A DNA stretch of 64,000 bases from Prevotella sp. E13-27 (lineage in GTDB: Bacteria; Bacteroidota; Bacteroidia; Bacteroidales; Bacteroidaceae): assembly GCF_023217965.1 (NCBI RefSeq), contig NZ_JALPSC010000002.1, positions 496,001 through 560,000 on the forward strand, read 5' to 3'. This document shows, piece by piece, positions 30,401 to 38,615 of this stretch (the first letter of the stretch is position 1; every line of letters begins with the position of its first letter). Both the position numbers and the translations under genes were made by a program. The notes beneath the pieces are model-generated. The model was not told the DNA's origin. It ran no database searches and was given only the letters and a program-made list of their open reading frames with translations.

Positions 30401-31143
30401 AAAAGTGTTCCCTGACCATAGAGCCATATATTATCCATCTGGTCTGAGAATACTTTCAGCGTTGATGTCTTGCGTAGCTTCTTTTGTGATATTTCGTTAG
30501 TCGTCCATAGTACATTCTGCTGATGCATGATGTCCAGGCAGACTATAAGGCCGTCGCTATAGACTATAAGTGCTCCATCCTTACATTCGCCTATGGAGCA
30601 GATGTCGCCTTGAGGCACACCGTGGCTTCCGTTGGCATTGCCTGTGAAGCCGAACTCATAGTCAGTCTGCTGCTGCATGTTGTAGCACATGATGCCTCGC
30701 TTGGGTATATAGCACCACAGGTTGTGATATCGGTCTATGTATGACAGCTTAGGAATGTCGTTGATACCCATTGACGTGAACACCTGGTGCATGTCGCGCT
30801 CGAAGGTCTCAGTCTGTGGGTGATAGATGCAGTAGCCTGCAGGTGTCTTAACCCAAAGACTTCCGTCGATAGCTTCCTGTATATCCTCAATATAGCTGTC
30901 GGGAAGTGACGAGCCGTCTTGTGAGTCGCACTGGAAATGACGGAACACGTATCCGTCATAGCGGTATAGACCTGCAGGAGTGCCAAACCACATAAAGCCT
31001 CTCGAGTCCTTTATTATGCAGTTTATCTGACTCGATGTCAAGCCCTGGCGAGCATTGAGTATCTTGAACAGATTCTCTGCAGGTAATGAAGAGGGTAGGA
31101 GCAATGCTGCTATTATGAGGATTAAGAATCTGAATCTCTTCAT
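27403..31143 (-). CDS. Hybrid two-component-like regulator lacking the kinase domain
   Basis: The 1246 residues start with a signal peptide, followed by two beta-propellers (repeats such as RGFMWFGTPAGLYRYDG), a Y_Y_Y domain near 700-780, a membrane segment (about 789-806), a dimerisation-like coil, a receiver-like domain (936-1060) and an AraC HTH (1155-1246). The usual phospho-acceptor His is Asp839 (SDDLRQP), no ATP-binding domain fits between 890 and 936, and the receiver Asp is Lys987. It probably signals by conformation only. It lies in the kdsA-kdsD transcription unit and is coupled to the phospholipase D-like gene. Confidence 0.9.
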   Translation of the reverse strand: MKRFRFLILIIAALLLPSSLPAENLFKILNARQGLTSSQINCIIKDSRGFMWFGTPAGLYRYDGYVFRHFQCDSQDGSSLPDSYIEDIQEAIDGSLWVKTPAGYCIYHPQTETFERDMHQVFTSMGINDIPKLSYIDRYHNLWCYIPKRGIMCYNMQQQTDYEFGFTGNANGSHGVPQGDICSIGECKDGALIVYSDGLIVCLDIMHQQNVLWTTNEISQKKLRKTSTLKVFSDQMDNIWLYGQGTLFVYNKKAKTWNTTIGDQLNLTGVGVDDGINAMAGDRSGNIWVATSRQGMMRINVNTQQMEHAPLSTMNPTRFQTTSSIQSIYVDDTDLLWVGTAKSGVSYWGENIYKFSAEFLGDITAIAEGADGEMYYATSDNGILNHDFKLASLKVTTMAATKDGSLWVGSKQNGLTRIYKDGTSRIYSTIGDSVKRTLIDDHVNALCTDKTGNLWIATDGGLQMFNTRMETFSNYTKENRKLKVNNVTSLYYTKDNNMLIGTSEGLSVMNISTSETTHYIGNSTGVKKFTNNYITYVFQDSRGLIWVGTREGVNVLNREIDDMTILTEKQGLCNNNVCGVVEDKNHNIWITTSNGVTRIVAQRNHEDGTYNFGLYNYTISDGLQSNEFNLGAVFTKKDGTVILGGLYGVNWARQQSVDETEALPKVMLTELLIGEEEILTGHSYNEHVPLPQALNETTRLELLNIQNTFTIRFAAGNYNQSERLQFKYWMEGLDDDWHNGDALKHGVTFTDLPSGTYKLHVKAISAEGVISKQERVIEIVVLAPWYLQWWMILFYIVIVIIAIYLWRMGIDQIKRLWKKKHALLEELAIQREEIKTASDDLRQPMARMTSIIMNLAERDSSLEEREQLNALHSQMLQIITRISDMQSSLEHPEANARKQVNKHYELNSHGEMILPDEVNEELTYEIKSQLRESPTSRLRVMFIDDNEEFIKFVDARFRYVYDFHSYNNIVNASTDIETTMPDLIVCKQDMKPMTGSELCNNVKLNPLFDKIKFVLMTEGKLTAQEMLDQNISVSADDYLSKPFNLQDAALRFNKLLGIGAVEITSDLIEGAETRLLEGHNSSMTTATESIDYGSYNPDQDTNDANDEMHAVEVQYIKQEEVPQDDDDDFNDFSMNSAIDRQLIKNIEQYVQQNMSRGQINLEEMAQAMGMGMRPFFLKVRDITGKTPSELVRDMRLKNACLLLKRTNINMSELATNIGFATGEHFINIFKEKFGISPSEYRLRYRK

Positions 31144-31198
31144 GGATGTTATCGTGTTGTATAAGAGAATTGGTTGTATTTGTTTTTGTGTTATGTTG

Positions 31199-32146
31199 TC
31201 AAATCATGCATGAGTAGCTGTCCACGACTCCCATCAGCTTGCGCTGAGCGTCAATGACAAGTACAGAGTGAATCTTATATTGGTGCATTATTCGCTGTAT
31301 CTCTGTTATCTTCGTGTCAGGCTTAACAGTCTTTGGCGTTGTAGTCATGATGTCGCTTACTGTGCGATTGAAGAACTCTGCCTGCCACTTCTCCATTGCG
31401 CGGCGAATGTCGCCATCGGTGATGATACCCATGACCTGTCCGTCTTTCTCAGCTATGCCGAGTCCGAGTTTTCCCTTGCTTACAAGTATTACGGCATCGC
31501 CAAGACGCATCTCTGGTGTAAGCATTGGAAGGTCTTCGCTTCTCATCACGTCTTGAGCTGTGGTGAGCAGTCGTTTGCCAAGCTCGCCTCCAGGATGGAA
31601 GTGTGCAAAATCCTGTGGCTGGAAATGACGCTGCTCCATAAGAGCTACTGCCAGCGCGTCGCCCATAGCAAGAGTTGCCGTGGTGGAACTTGTTGGTGCC
31701 AGGTTCAGCGGACAAGCCTCATGTGCCACATGTACGTTAAGATGACATGTGGAGTATTTCGCCAGAAGTGATTTGGGGTTACCTGTCATTCCTATGATTG
31801 GTATCTCCATGTGAAGTACCATTGGTATGAATCGCAGAAGCTCGTCAGTAGCGCCTGAGTTTGATATTGCCAGTACCACGTCGTCGTGGGTCATCACGCC
31901 CAGGTCGCCGTGATAGACGTCAAGTGGGTTGATGAAAAACGATGGGGTGCCTGTTGATGCCAGCGTAGCAGCAATCTTGGCACCTATGTGTCCGCTCTTG
32001 CCTACGCCTGTAACTATCACCTTGCCTTTGCAGTTAAGCATTAGCTCTACTGCACGGTTGAATTCGTTGTCTATTAGTGGAATGAGGTCAAGCAACGCCT
32101 GCGCCTCGTCTTTTATGCATTGTATTCCGTATTCTCTTGGTGTCAT
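31199..32146 (-). CDS. kdsD: Arabinose-5-phosphate isomerase (KpsF/GutQ family)
   Basis: The 315 residues have an N-terminal SIS domain (TGVGKSGHIGAKIAATLAST, SNSGATDELLRF) and two C-terminal CBS domains (VMRSEDLPML, ILVIDAQRKLMGVV region). It converts ribulose 5-phosphate to arabinose 5-phosphate, the first step to KDO for lipopolysaccharide. It overlaps kdsA by four bases (ATGA). The C terminus ends in a short Cys-Met-Ile tail. Confidence 0.95.
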   Translation of the reverse strand: MTPREYGIQCIKDEAQALLDLIPLIDNEFNRAVELMLNCKGKVIVTGVGKSGHIGAKIAATLASTGTPSFFINPLDVYHGDLGVMTHDDVVLAISNSGATDELLRFIPMVLHMEIPIIGMTGNPKSLLAKYSTCHLNVHVAHEACPLNLAPTSSTTATLAMGDALAVALMEQRHFQPQDFAHFHPGGELGKRLLTTAQDVMRSEDLPMLTPEMRLGDAVILVSKGKLGLGIAEKDGQVMGIITDGDIRRAMEKWQAEFFNRTVSDIMTTTPKTVKPDTKITEIQRIMHQYKIHSVLVIDAQRKLMGVVDSYSCMI

Positions 32147-32901
32147 GATAGGAGTTGCTTAATGAGTCCTTCCAGTTTTTCCAGTTCGAGCATGTTGGCA
32201 GCATCGCTAAGTCCTTTGTCAGGATCAGGATGAACCTCGAAGAAGTAGCCTGTGGCGCCAAATGCTTTTGCTGCCAGAGCCATCTGAGGAACAAAGCGAC
32301 GATCACCGCCTGTCTTTCCGCCCTGAGCATCAGGACGCTGAACGCTGTGGGTACAGTCCATGATGACTGTTGGTACTATCTGCAGCATGTCAGGAATATT
32401 GCGGAAATCGACAACGAGGTTGCCATAGCCCATCATGTTGCCGCGCTCTGTCAGCCATACTTCTTTAGCCCCAGCATCGCGTGCTTTCTCTACAGGATAG
32501 CGCATGTCGCGTCCTGCCAGGAACTGAGCTTTCTTTATGTTGACAGTCTTGCCTGTACGTGCTGCAGCTACCAAGAGGTCGGTCTGTCTGCAAAGGAATG
32601 CTGGTATTTGTATTACGTCAACAACTTCTCCTACTGGCTTTGCCTGCCACGACTCATGAATATCTGTGAGAAGTCGTAATCCGTATTTCGATTTCACGTC
32701 GGCAAGCATCTGTAGTCCTTTTTCCAAACCAGGACCCCTGAAAGAAGATATGCTCGTGCGGTTAGCCTTGTCAAATGAGGCTTTGAATATAATATCGGTG
32801 CCGAGTTTGTTGTTTATTTCCATCAATTTGGCAGCCACGATGTCAAGAAGTTCTGCCGACTCTATGACGCATGGGCCTGCAATTAGTGTAGTGTTGTTCA
32901 T
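32143..32901 (-). CDS. kdsA: 3-deoxy-8-phosphooctulonate synthase
   Basis: The 252 residues match KdsA: IAGPCVIES at the N terminus, FKASFDKANRTS, TDIHES, QIPAFLCRQTDLL and DCTHSVQRP. It condenses arabinose 5-phosphate with phosphoenolpyruvate to KDO 8-phosphate. It is the first gene of an operon with kdsD, the hybrid regulator and the phospholipase D-like gene; kdsB is elsewhere, at 61.8 kb. Confidence 0.96.
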   Translation of the reverse strand: MNNTTLIAGPCVIESAELLDIVAAKLMEINNKLGTDIIFKASFDKANRTSISSFRGPGLEKGLQMLADVKSKYGLRLLTDIHESWQAKPVGEVVDVIQIPAFLCRQTDLLVAAARTGKTVNIKKAQFLAGRDMRYPVEKARDAGAKEVWLTERGNMMGYGNLVVDFRNIPDMLQIVPTVIMDCTHSVQRPDAQGGKTGGDRRFVPQMALAAKAFGATGYFFEVHPDPDKGLSDAANMLELEKLEGLIKQLLS

Positions 32902-32932
32902 ATATTATATATAAAATATGTGTAAAACCCTG

Positions 32933-32964
32933 CAAAGATAGGCATTTCCGACCAAACGAGCAAA
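32933..32964 (-). promoter_or_regulatory. Promoter of kdsA
   Basis: On the minus strand TTTG (32964-32961) and TATCTTTG (32940-32933) are 20 bases apart, about 30 bases before the kdsA ATG. Confidence 0.8.
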
Positions 32965-33012
32965 TATTAATCAGTATTTTGCAATAAAAATGAAAAAAAA
33001 GTAAGAAAAATT

Positions 33013-33042
33013 TTGTTGGTTTCAAAGTTTTCTATACTTTTG
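33013..33042 (+). promoter_or_regulatory. Promoter of the small barrel gene
   Basis: TTG at 33013-33015 and TACTTTTG at 33035-33042 are 19 bases apart. The leader is about 70 bases long. Confidence 0.75.
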
Positions 33043-33063
33043 CACCCGAAATAACAAACAAAA

Positions 33064-33079
33064 CCCACATTTGTGTGGG
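33064..33079 (+). promoter_or_regulatory. Leader hairpin of the small barrel gene
   Basis: CCCACA and TGTGGG form a six-base stem with a TTTG loop near the 5' end of the leader. Such a hairpin may protect an abundant outer-membrane protein mRNA from decay. Confidence 0.5.
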
Positions 33080-33117
33080 CACACAGTAACATTTATTAAT
33101 TAAATAAAACCGTAAAA

Positions 33118-33744
33118 ATGAAAAAGATTGTATTGACAATGGTTGCTGCTTGTGCAGCTCTTACCATGAACGCTCAAATGTATGTTGGTGGTTCTTTGAA
33201 CTTCAACGCAAACACTAAAACTACAGAGGCAACTGCTGCAGGCGTAACTGTTTCTTCTGACGACAAGACTACTTCTTTCGGCATTGCTCCTGAGGTAGGT
33301 TTCAAGCTGGCTGACAACATGGCTGTTGGTGTAGCTGTTGGTTTCAATATGTCTAACAATGAGCCTAGCTCAACAAAAACTGTTAAGGGTACTGACTTTA
33401 GCATCGCTCCTTACTTCCGTTACACAGCTCTGACATGGGGTAACCTGAGCCTCTTCGCTGATGCACAGGTAACTGTTTCAACTGGTAAGGAAACAACTGA
33501 GTTGACTACTACTACAGGTAAGGTGTCTTCTGATGACAAGACAAGTGGTTTCAGCGTAGCTGTTGTTCCTGGTATCTCTTATCAGCTGAACGATCAGATC
33601 AACTTCGTTGCTAAGCTTGGTCGTGGTCTTGGCTACTTCCAGACAAAGGAGGAGCCTGCAGCTGGTCCAACCGTTACAGATAAGAACTTTGGTCTTGACC
33701 TGAATACTCTGGGGCTTAGCTTCGGTATGTACTACAACTTCTAA
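33118..33744 (+). CDS. Small outer-membrane beta-barrel protein
   Basis: The 208 residues have a signal peptide (MKKIVLTMVAACAALTMNAQ) and eight or so amphipathic strands separated by Thr/Ser/Lys-rich loops, ending in the aromatic strand LSFGMYYNF. This is the OmpW/OmpX-sized porin-like family common in Bacteroidales. Codon use is strongly biased to the frequent codons (GCT, GGT, AAC), which with the strong promoter and terminator suggests high expression. Confidence 0.85.
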   Translation: MKKIVLTMVAACAALTMNAQMYVGGSLNFNANTKTTEATAAGVTVSSDDKTTSFGIAPEVGFKLADNMAVGVAVGFNMSNNEPSSTKTVKGTDFSIAPYFRYTALTWGNLSLFADAQVTVSTGKETTELTTTTGKVSSDDKTSGFSVAVVPGISYQLNDQINFVAKLGRGLGYFQTKEEPAAGPTVTDKNFGLDLNTLGLSFGMYYNF

Positions 33745-33773
33745 GAATTAGAAAAACTTAAAGTTAACAATAG

Positions 33774-33802
33774 GCTCGCCTCGTTGAGGCGAGCTTTTTT
33801 TT
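33774..33802 (+). terminator. Strong terminator after the small barrel gene
   Basis: GCTCGCCTC (33774-33782) pairs perfectly with GAGGCGAGC (33786-33794) around GTT, followed by eight T. Confidence 0.95.
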
Positions 33803-33811
33803 GTTTCTTTG

Positions 33812-33897
33812 AGAGAAGTTTAACTTCTTTCAGAGTAAAGTTTAACTTCTCTTCGAGTAAAGTTTAACTTCTCTCAGAGTAAAGTTTAACTTCTCTC
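33812..33897. repeat. Tandem palindromic repeat, four units of about 22 bases
   Basis: Four units share the core AAAGTTTAACTTCTCT. The core is itself palindromic (AAGTT-T-AACTT), and the first unit extends to AGAAGTT-T-AACTTCT. The array is non-coding and sits directly after the terminator. Confidence 0.9.
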
Positions 33898-33904
33898 TTC
33901 ATGT

Positions 33905-34014
33905 GTTTGGTAAGAACACTAAGAGCGTTTGGTAAGAACACTAAGAGCGTTTGGTAAGAATACTAAGAGCGTTTGGTAAGAACGCTTCGAGTGTTTGGTA
34001 AGAACGCTATTGTA
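33905..34014. repeat. Five 22-base tandem repeats, REP-like family
   Basis: The exact period is 22 and the core is GTTTGGTAAGAACRCT. In several units AGCGTT and AACGCT are separated by TGGTAAG, a short hairpin. The first unit has GTGTT with AACAC, a compensatory pair. Related units recur at 44614-44701 and 58085-58128. Confidence 0.9.
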
Positions 34015-34065
34015 AGGCAGTATTGCGGCTTGCTTGAACTTCTAATCTTAAAATTTTATTTATTA

Positions 34066-34097
34066 TTTGTTGATTTGCCGATTTTTTCATACCTTTG
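34066..34097 (+). promoter_or_regulatory. Promoter of the ileS operon
   Basis: TTTG at 34066-34069 and TACCTTTG at 34090-34097 are 20 bases apart. The leader is about 55 bases; no T-box or other riboswitch is evident. Confidence 0.8.
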
Positions 34098-34159
34098 CAC
34101 ATTCTTAAAAGAAAATGCTGTTAGCATATAACCGGTTATTGAAAAATATATAAGAAAAA

Positions 34160-37100
34160 ATGGCAAAGAGATTCGCCGAACATAACGGCTTGAACCTGAC
34201 ACAGGTGAACAATGAGATTCTGGAAAAGTGGATGAAAGAAGACATCTTCCACCGTTCTATCGATGAGCGTGAGGGCTGTCCTCAGTTTGTGTTCTTTGAG
34301 GGACCTCCCTCTGCAAACGGTCATCCAGGCATTCATCATGTGTTGGCACGTTCAATCAAGGATACATTCAATCGCTATAAGACCATGCAGGGCTTCCAAG
34401 TGAAGCGTAAGGCAGGATGGGACACCCACGGTCTGCCTGTAGAGCTTGGCGTTGAGAAAGAGCTCGGCATTACTAAGGCCGATATTGACAATAAGGAGAG
34501 CGAGAAGTACATCTCTACTGAGGAATACAACAAAAAGTGCCGTGAGAACGTGATGAAGTTTACAGCCGAGTGGCGTGAGCTTACAGAGCGCATGGGCTAT
34601 TTCGTTGACCTCGACCATCCTTACATTACATACGATAACAAGTATATTGAGACTCTGTGGTATCTGCTGAAGCAGTTCTATAACAAGGGGCTACTCTATA
34701 AAGGCTATACCATTCAGCCATATTCACCTGCAGCAGGTACTGGACTTTCTTCTCACGAGCTGAACCAGCCTGGCTGCTATCGTGATGTGAAGGATACCAC
34801 TTGTACTGCTCTTTTCCGTATGAAGAATCCCAAGCCTGAAATGACAGGGTGGGGCACTCCATTCTTCATGGCCTGGACCACTACTCCTTGGACTCTCGCT
34901 GCAAACTCTGCACTTTGCGTAGGTCCGAAGATAGACTATGTGGCTCTTGAGACCTATAATCCCTATACAGCAGAGAAGATAACTGTCGTTATGGCTGAGG
35001 CCCGTGTGGCAGCTTACTTCGATACTGCTGCTGAGATTACCGATGGTGGCGAGATGCCTGAGTTCAAGAAAGGTGAAAAATTCCTGCCTTATCGTACTGT
35101 TGGCCACTACAAGGGTACTGACCTCGTAGGCATGGAGTACGAGCAGTTGCTTCCAATGATTAAGCCAATGGGCGATGCGTTCCGCGTTATTCCTGGTGAT
35201 TATGTTACTACTGAGGATGGTGCAGGTATCGTTCATATCGCTCCTAACTTTGGTGCTGACGACGCATTCGTTGCTAAGAAAGCCGGCATCTGCCCAATTG
35301 TCCTCATAGACAAGAAGGGCGCTGAGCGTCCTGTGGTTGACCTTCAGGGTAAGTATTTCCTCATAGAGGATCTTGACGAGGAATTCGTTAAGCAGTATGT
35401 TGACGTAGAGAAATGGAGCAAGTATAGCGGACGCTATGTTAAGAATGCCTACGACGACACTCTGACTGATAAGGACGAGACCCTCGACATTTCTATCTGC
35501 ATGGACCTGAAGGCCGATGGTAAGGCATTCCGCATTGAGAAACATGTGCATAACTATCCTCACTGCTGGCGTACAGACAAGCCCGTGCTCTACTATCCTC
35601 TCGACTCTTGGTTCATCAAGAGCTCATCAATGAAGGAGCGCATGAGTGAGCTTAACAAGACCATTAACTGGCAGCCTGAGTCAACAGGCTCAGGTCGTTT
35701 CGGCAACTGGCTTGACAACCTGAACGACTGGAACCTCTCTCGTTCACGCTTCTGGGGCACTCCGCTGCCTATCTGGCGTTCTGAGGATGGCGAAGAGATT
35801 TGCATTGGTTCGCTCGAAGAACTCTATAATGAGATTGAGAAGGCTGTGGCAGCAGGAGTGATGGCGTCGAACCCGTTAAAGGATAAAGGCTTCGTTCCTG
35901 GCGACTACTCTCAGGAGAATTATGACAAGATTGATGTCCATCGTCCTTACGTTGACTACATAATGCTTGTTTCACCCACAGGAAAGCCAATGAAGCGTGA
36001 GAGCGATCTCGTTGACGTGTGGTTCGATTCAGGCTCAATGCCTTATGCACAAATACATTATCCATTTGAGAATAAAGATCTGATTGATAAGAATTTAGCA
36101 TTCCCAGCAGACTTTATTAACGAGGGCGTTGACCAGACTCGTGGATGGTTCTTTACACTCCACGCTATAGCAACAATGATCTTCGATTCTGTGGCTTTCA
36201 AGAATGTCATCTCTACTGGTCTTGTGCTTGATGCAAAGGGTAACAAGATGTCAAAACACGTAGGCAATGTTGTCAATCCGTTTGAGATGATTGAGAAGTA
36301 CGGCACAGATGCCGTGCGCTTCTACATGATGACAAACTCAGAGCCTTGGGATAACCTGAAGTTCGACCCAGAGGGTGTTGACGAGGTGCGCCGTAAGTTC
36401 TTCGGCACTCTTTACAATACTTACTCTTTCTTTGCTCTCTATGCAAATGTAGATGATTATGTACCATCAGCAGAGGATGCTAAGATTAATCGTCCTGAGA
36501 TAGACCGATGGATTCTCTCTTGCCTTAACACCCTCGTTAAGCGTGTAGAGGAGGAGATGAATGGCTTCGATCCTACTCGTGCTGGTCGTCTGATTGATGC
36601 GTTCGTAAATGACGATCTTTCTAACTGGTATGTGCGCCTTAATCGTAAACGTTTCTGGGGTAAGGATATGAGCGATGACAAGCGCTCAGCCTACGATACT
36701 CTCTATACCTGTCTTATCACAGTTGCAAAGCTTCTGGCTCCATTCGCTCCTTTCTATGCCGACCAGCTCTATCGTGACCTTGGTGGTGAGAAACAGAGCG
36801 TTCATCTCGACAGCTTCCCCAAGTGCAACGAGGCACTCATCGACAAGGAGCTCGAGGCTCGTATGGAGATGGCACAGAAGATTACTTCAATGGTTCTCGC
36901 CCTTCGCCGTAAGGTGAACATTAAGGTTCGCCAGCCACTGCAGAGCATCATGGTTCCTGCTAACGAAGAGCAGAAGCGACACATAGAAGCCGTTAAGGAA
37001 CTTATCAAGAATGAAGTGAACGTCAAGGAATTGAAATTCGTTGATGGTCAGGGAGTTCTGGTTAAAAAGGTAAAGTGTAACTTCCGTACTATGGGTAAGA

Positions 37101-37576
37101 AGTTCGGCAAGCTGATGAAGGCTGTTGCTGCTGCTGTTGATGCTATGTCGCAAGAGCAGATTGCTGAGCTTGAGACCAACGGAACCATAGCCCTCAGCGT
37201 GGAAGGTCAGACACAGACCATTGAGGCAGTCGATGTTGACATCATCAGCGAAGACATCCCAGGATGGCTCGTCGCCAACGAAGGTAACCTTACTGTTGCC
37301 CTTGAGGTGGAACTCACCGATGAGCTCCGCAATGAGGGTATGGCACGTGAACTCATTAACCGTGTTCAGAACATGCGTAAGGAGAACGGCTATGAGATTA
37401 CTGACCGTATAAAGATCTGTGTTGAGCCAAACGAGCAGATGGAGAAAGCCATAGCAGCCTTTGCAGACTATGTGAAGACACAGGTGCTGGCCGACGATAT
37501 CCGCATTGAGGCAAATGACGGACAGGAAGTTGATTTCGATGACTTTAAATTACATATAACAATAACAAAATCTTAA
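34160..37576 (+). CDS. ileS: Isoleucyl-tRNA synthetase
   Basis: The 1138-residue enzyme has the class I HIGH-type motif HPGIHH at 55-60, the editing domain insertion (TTPWTLAANSALCVG), and KMSKH at 696-700, followed by the anticodon-binding domain and a C-terminal extension typical of the longer, eukaryote-like IleRS type. This type is associated with natural mupirocin tolerance in some bacteria; that is not shown here. It begins an operon with the DksA-like gene, lspA and the DUF4296 gene. Confidence 0.97.
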   Translation: MAKRFAEHNGLNLTQVNNEILEKWMKEDIFHRSIDEREGCPQFVFFEGPPSANGHPGIHHVLARSIKDTFNRYKTMQGFQVKRKAGWDTHGLPVELGVEKELGITKADIDNKESEKYISTEEYNKKCRENVMKFTAEWRELTERMGYFVDLDHPYITYDNKYIETLWYLLKQFYNKGLLYKGYTIQPYSPAAGTGLSSHELNQPGCYRDVKDTTCTALFRMKNPKPEMTGWGTPFFMAWTTTPWTLAANSALCVGPKIDYVALETYNPYTAEKITVVMAEARVAAYFDTAAEITDGGEMPEFKKGEKFLPYRTVGHYKGTDLVGMEYEQLLPMIKPMGDAFRVIPGDYVTTEDGAGIVHIAPNFGADDAFVAKKAGICPIVLIDKKGAERPVVDLQGKYFLIEDLDEEFVKQYVDVEKWSKYSGRYVKNAYDDTLTDKDETLDISICMDLKADGKAFRIEKHVHNYPHCWRTDKPVLYYPLDSWFIKSSSMKERMSELNKTINWQPESTGSGRFGNWLDNLNDWNLSRSRFWGTPLPIWRSEDGEEICIGSLEELYNEIEKAVAAGVMASNPLKDKGFVPGDYSQENYDKIDVHRPYVDYIMLVSPTGKPMKRESDLVDVWFDSGSMPYAQIHYPFENKDLIDKNLAFPADFINEGVDQTRGWFFTLHAIATMIFDSVAFKNVISTGLVLDAKGNKMSKHVGNVVNPFEMIEKYGTDAVRFYMMTNSEPWDNLKFDPEGVDEVRRKFFGTLYNTYSFFALYANVDDYVPSAEDAKINRPEIDRWILSCLNTLVKRVEEEMNGFDPTRAGRLIDAFVNDDLSNWYVRLNRKRFWGKDMSDDKRSAYDTLYTCLITVAKLLAPFAPFYADQLYRDLGGEKQSVHLDSFPKCNEALIDKELEARMEMAQKITSMVLALRRKVNIKVRQPLQSIMVPANEEQKRHIEAVKELIKNEVNVKELKFVDGQGVLVKKVKCNFRTMGKKFGKLMKAVAAAVDAMSQEQIAELETNGTIALSVEGQTQTIEAVDVDIISEDIPGWLVANEGNLTVALEVELTDELRNEGMARELINRVQNMRKENGYEITDRIKICVEPNEQMEKAIAAFADYVKTQVLADDIRIEANDGQEVDFDDFKLHITITKS

Positions 37577-37581
37577 GACTT

Positions 37582-37968
37582 ATGACCGAGAAAACACGTT
37601 ACACCGATGAGGAGCTCGAGGAGTTCCGCGAAATTATCAATGAGAAGCTGGCATTAGCAAAGCGTGACTATGACCAGATGATGCGCGTGTTGACAAACGA
37701 GGATTCTAACGATGTTGACGATACATCACCAACCTACAAGGCACTGGAGGAAGGTAGTGCTACACAGTCAAAGGAAGACCTCATCCAGTTCGCTGCACGT
37801 CAGCAGAAGTTTATTCAGGGTTTGAAAGCTGCTCTCGTGAGAATCGAGAACAAGACATACGGCATAGACCGTATTACTGGTAAGCTGATTCCTAAGGAGC
37901 GCCTTCGTGCTGTGCCTCACGCTACTCTCAGCGTTGAGTCAAAGCAGATGGAGAAACAGAGACATTGA
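37582..37968 (+). CDS. TraR/DksA family protein without zinc cysteines
   Basis: The 128-residue protein has the DksA coiled-coil part (EFREIINEKLALAKRDYDQM) and the conserved TYGIDRITGKLIPKERLRAV zinc-finger fold region, but every cysteine is missing: the usual YGIC is YGID. The fold may be held without metal. It lies five bases after ileS and 17 before lspA, a common Bacteroidales order, so a housekeeping role in transcription is likely. Confidence 0.88.
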   Translation: MTEKTRYTDEELEEFREIINEKLALAKRDYDQMMRVLTNEDSNDVDDTSPTYKALEEGSATQSKEDLIQFAARQQKFIQGLKAALVRIENKTYGIDRITGKLIPKERLRAVPHATLSVESKQMEKQRH

Positions 37969-37985
37969 GGAAAGGAAGTTGAGAA

Positions 37986-38615
37986 TTGGGAATTGAAAAG
38001 TACATAACAAAAGGAAGAATGGCGACATTGATAGTGATCGTCATTCTTCTCATCGACCAGACGATAAAGCTGTGGGTGAAGACCCACATGGCTTTGCATG
38101 AGAGCATACATGTGACAGACTGGTTCTACATAGCGTTCATAGAGAACAATGGAATGGCCTACGGCATGCAGTTGGGCTCGAAGCTGATTCTTTCCCTCTT
38201 CCGGGTAGTCGCAATAAGTGCTTTGGCATATTATGTGTGGCTTCAGGTAAGGAAAAATGCACGAACAGGTTATGTCATCTGCCTCTCCATGATAGTCGCA
38301 GGGGCTATAGGCAATCTCATTGACTGTATGTTCTACGGGCTTATTTTTGAGCCTTCCACAAATTATGATGTGGCGCAGATGGTTACATTCGGAGAAGGCT
38401 ATGCTCCCTTCCTCATGGGAAAAGTTGTGGACATGTTCTATTTCCCTCTCATCGTGACAACCTATCCAGAATGGTCGCCTGTCTATGCAGGTGAGGAATT
38501 CATCTTCTTCAGTCCTGTCTTCAACTTTGCCGATTCTGCAATCTCAGTAGGAGTGGTAGTGCTGTTGTTGTTCTTCAGAAAGGAAATTAGTGACATTTCG
38601 TTTAAGCGTGAATAG
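37986..38615 (+). CDS. lspA: Lipoprotein signal peptidase
   Basis: The 209 residues have four membrane segments and the aspartate protease motifs GNLIDCMFYG (Asp113) and FNFADSAISVG (Asp183). It cleaves the signal peptide of prolipoproteins at the inner membrane. I kept the TTG start at 37986, preceded by AGGAAAGGAAG, because homologues carry about ten residues before the Lys-Gly-Arg segment; ATG 38019, also with a good binding site, is the alternative. It overlaps the DUF4296 gene. Confidence 0.93.
   Translation: MGIEKYITKGRMATLIVIVILLIDQTIKLWVKTHMALHESIHVTDWFYIAFIENNGMAYGMQLGSKLILSLFRVVAISALAYYVWLQVRKNARTGYVICLSMIVAGAIGNLIDCMFYGLIFEPSTNYDVAQMVTFGEGYAPFLMGKVVDMFYFPLIVTTYPEWSPVYAGEEFIFFSPVFNFADSAISVGVVVLLLFFRKEISDISFKRE

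Noticed and set aside
33812..34014. CRISPR array
   Set aside because: The repeats are directly adjacent with no unique spacers, the units themselves are palindromic and variable, and no cas gene is in the window.
34098..34159. Riboswitch or T-box upstream of ileS
   Set aside because: The leader is only about 55 bases, with no T-box sequence or specifier hairpin.
34724..35563. Long minus-strand frame of 279 codons inside ileS
   Set aside because: It is antisense to a conserved synthetase region; its length results from codon bias of ileS.
38019..38615. Shorter LspA starting at ATG 38019
   Set aside because: Possible, with a good binding site, but family members usually have about ten residues before this point and TTG 37986 also has a purine-rich binding site.
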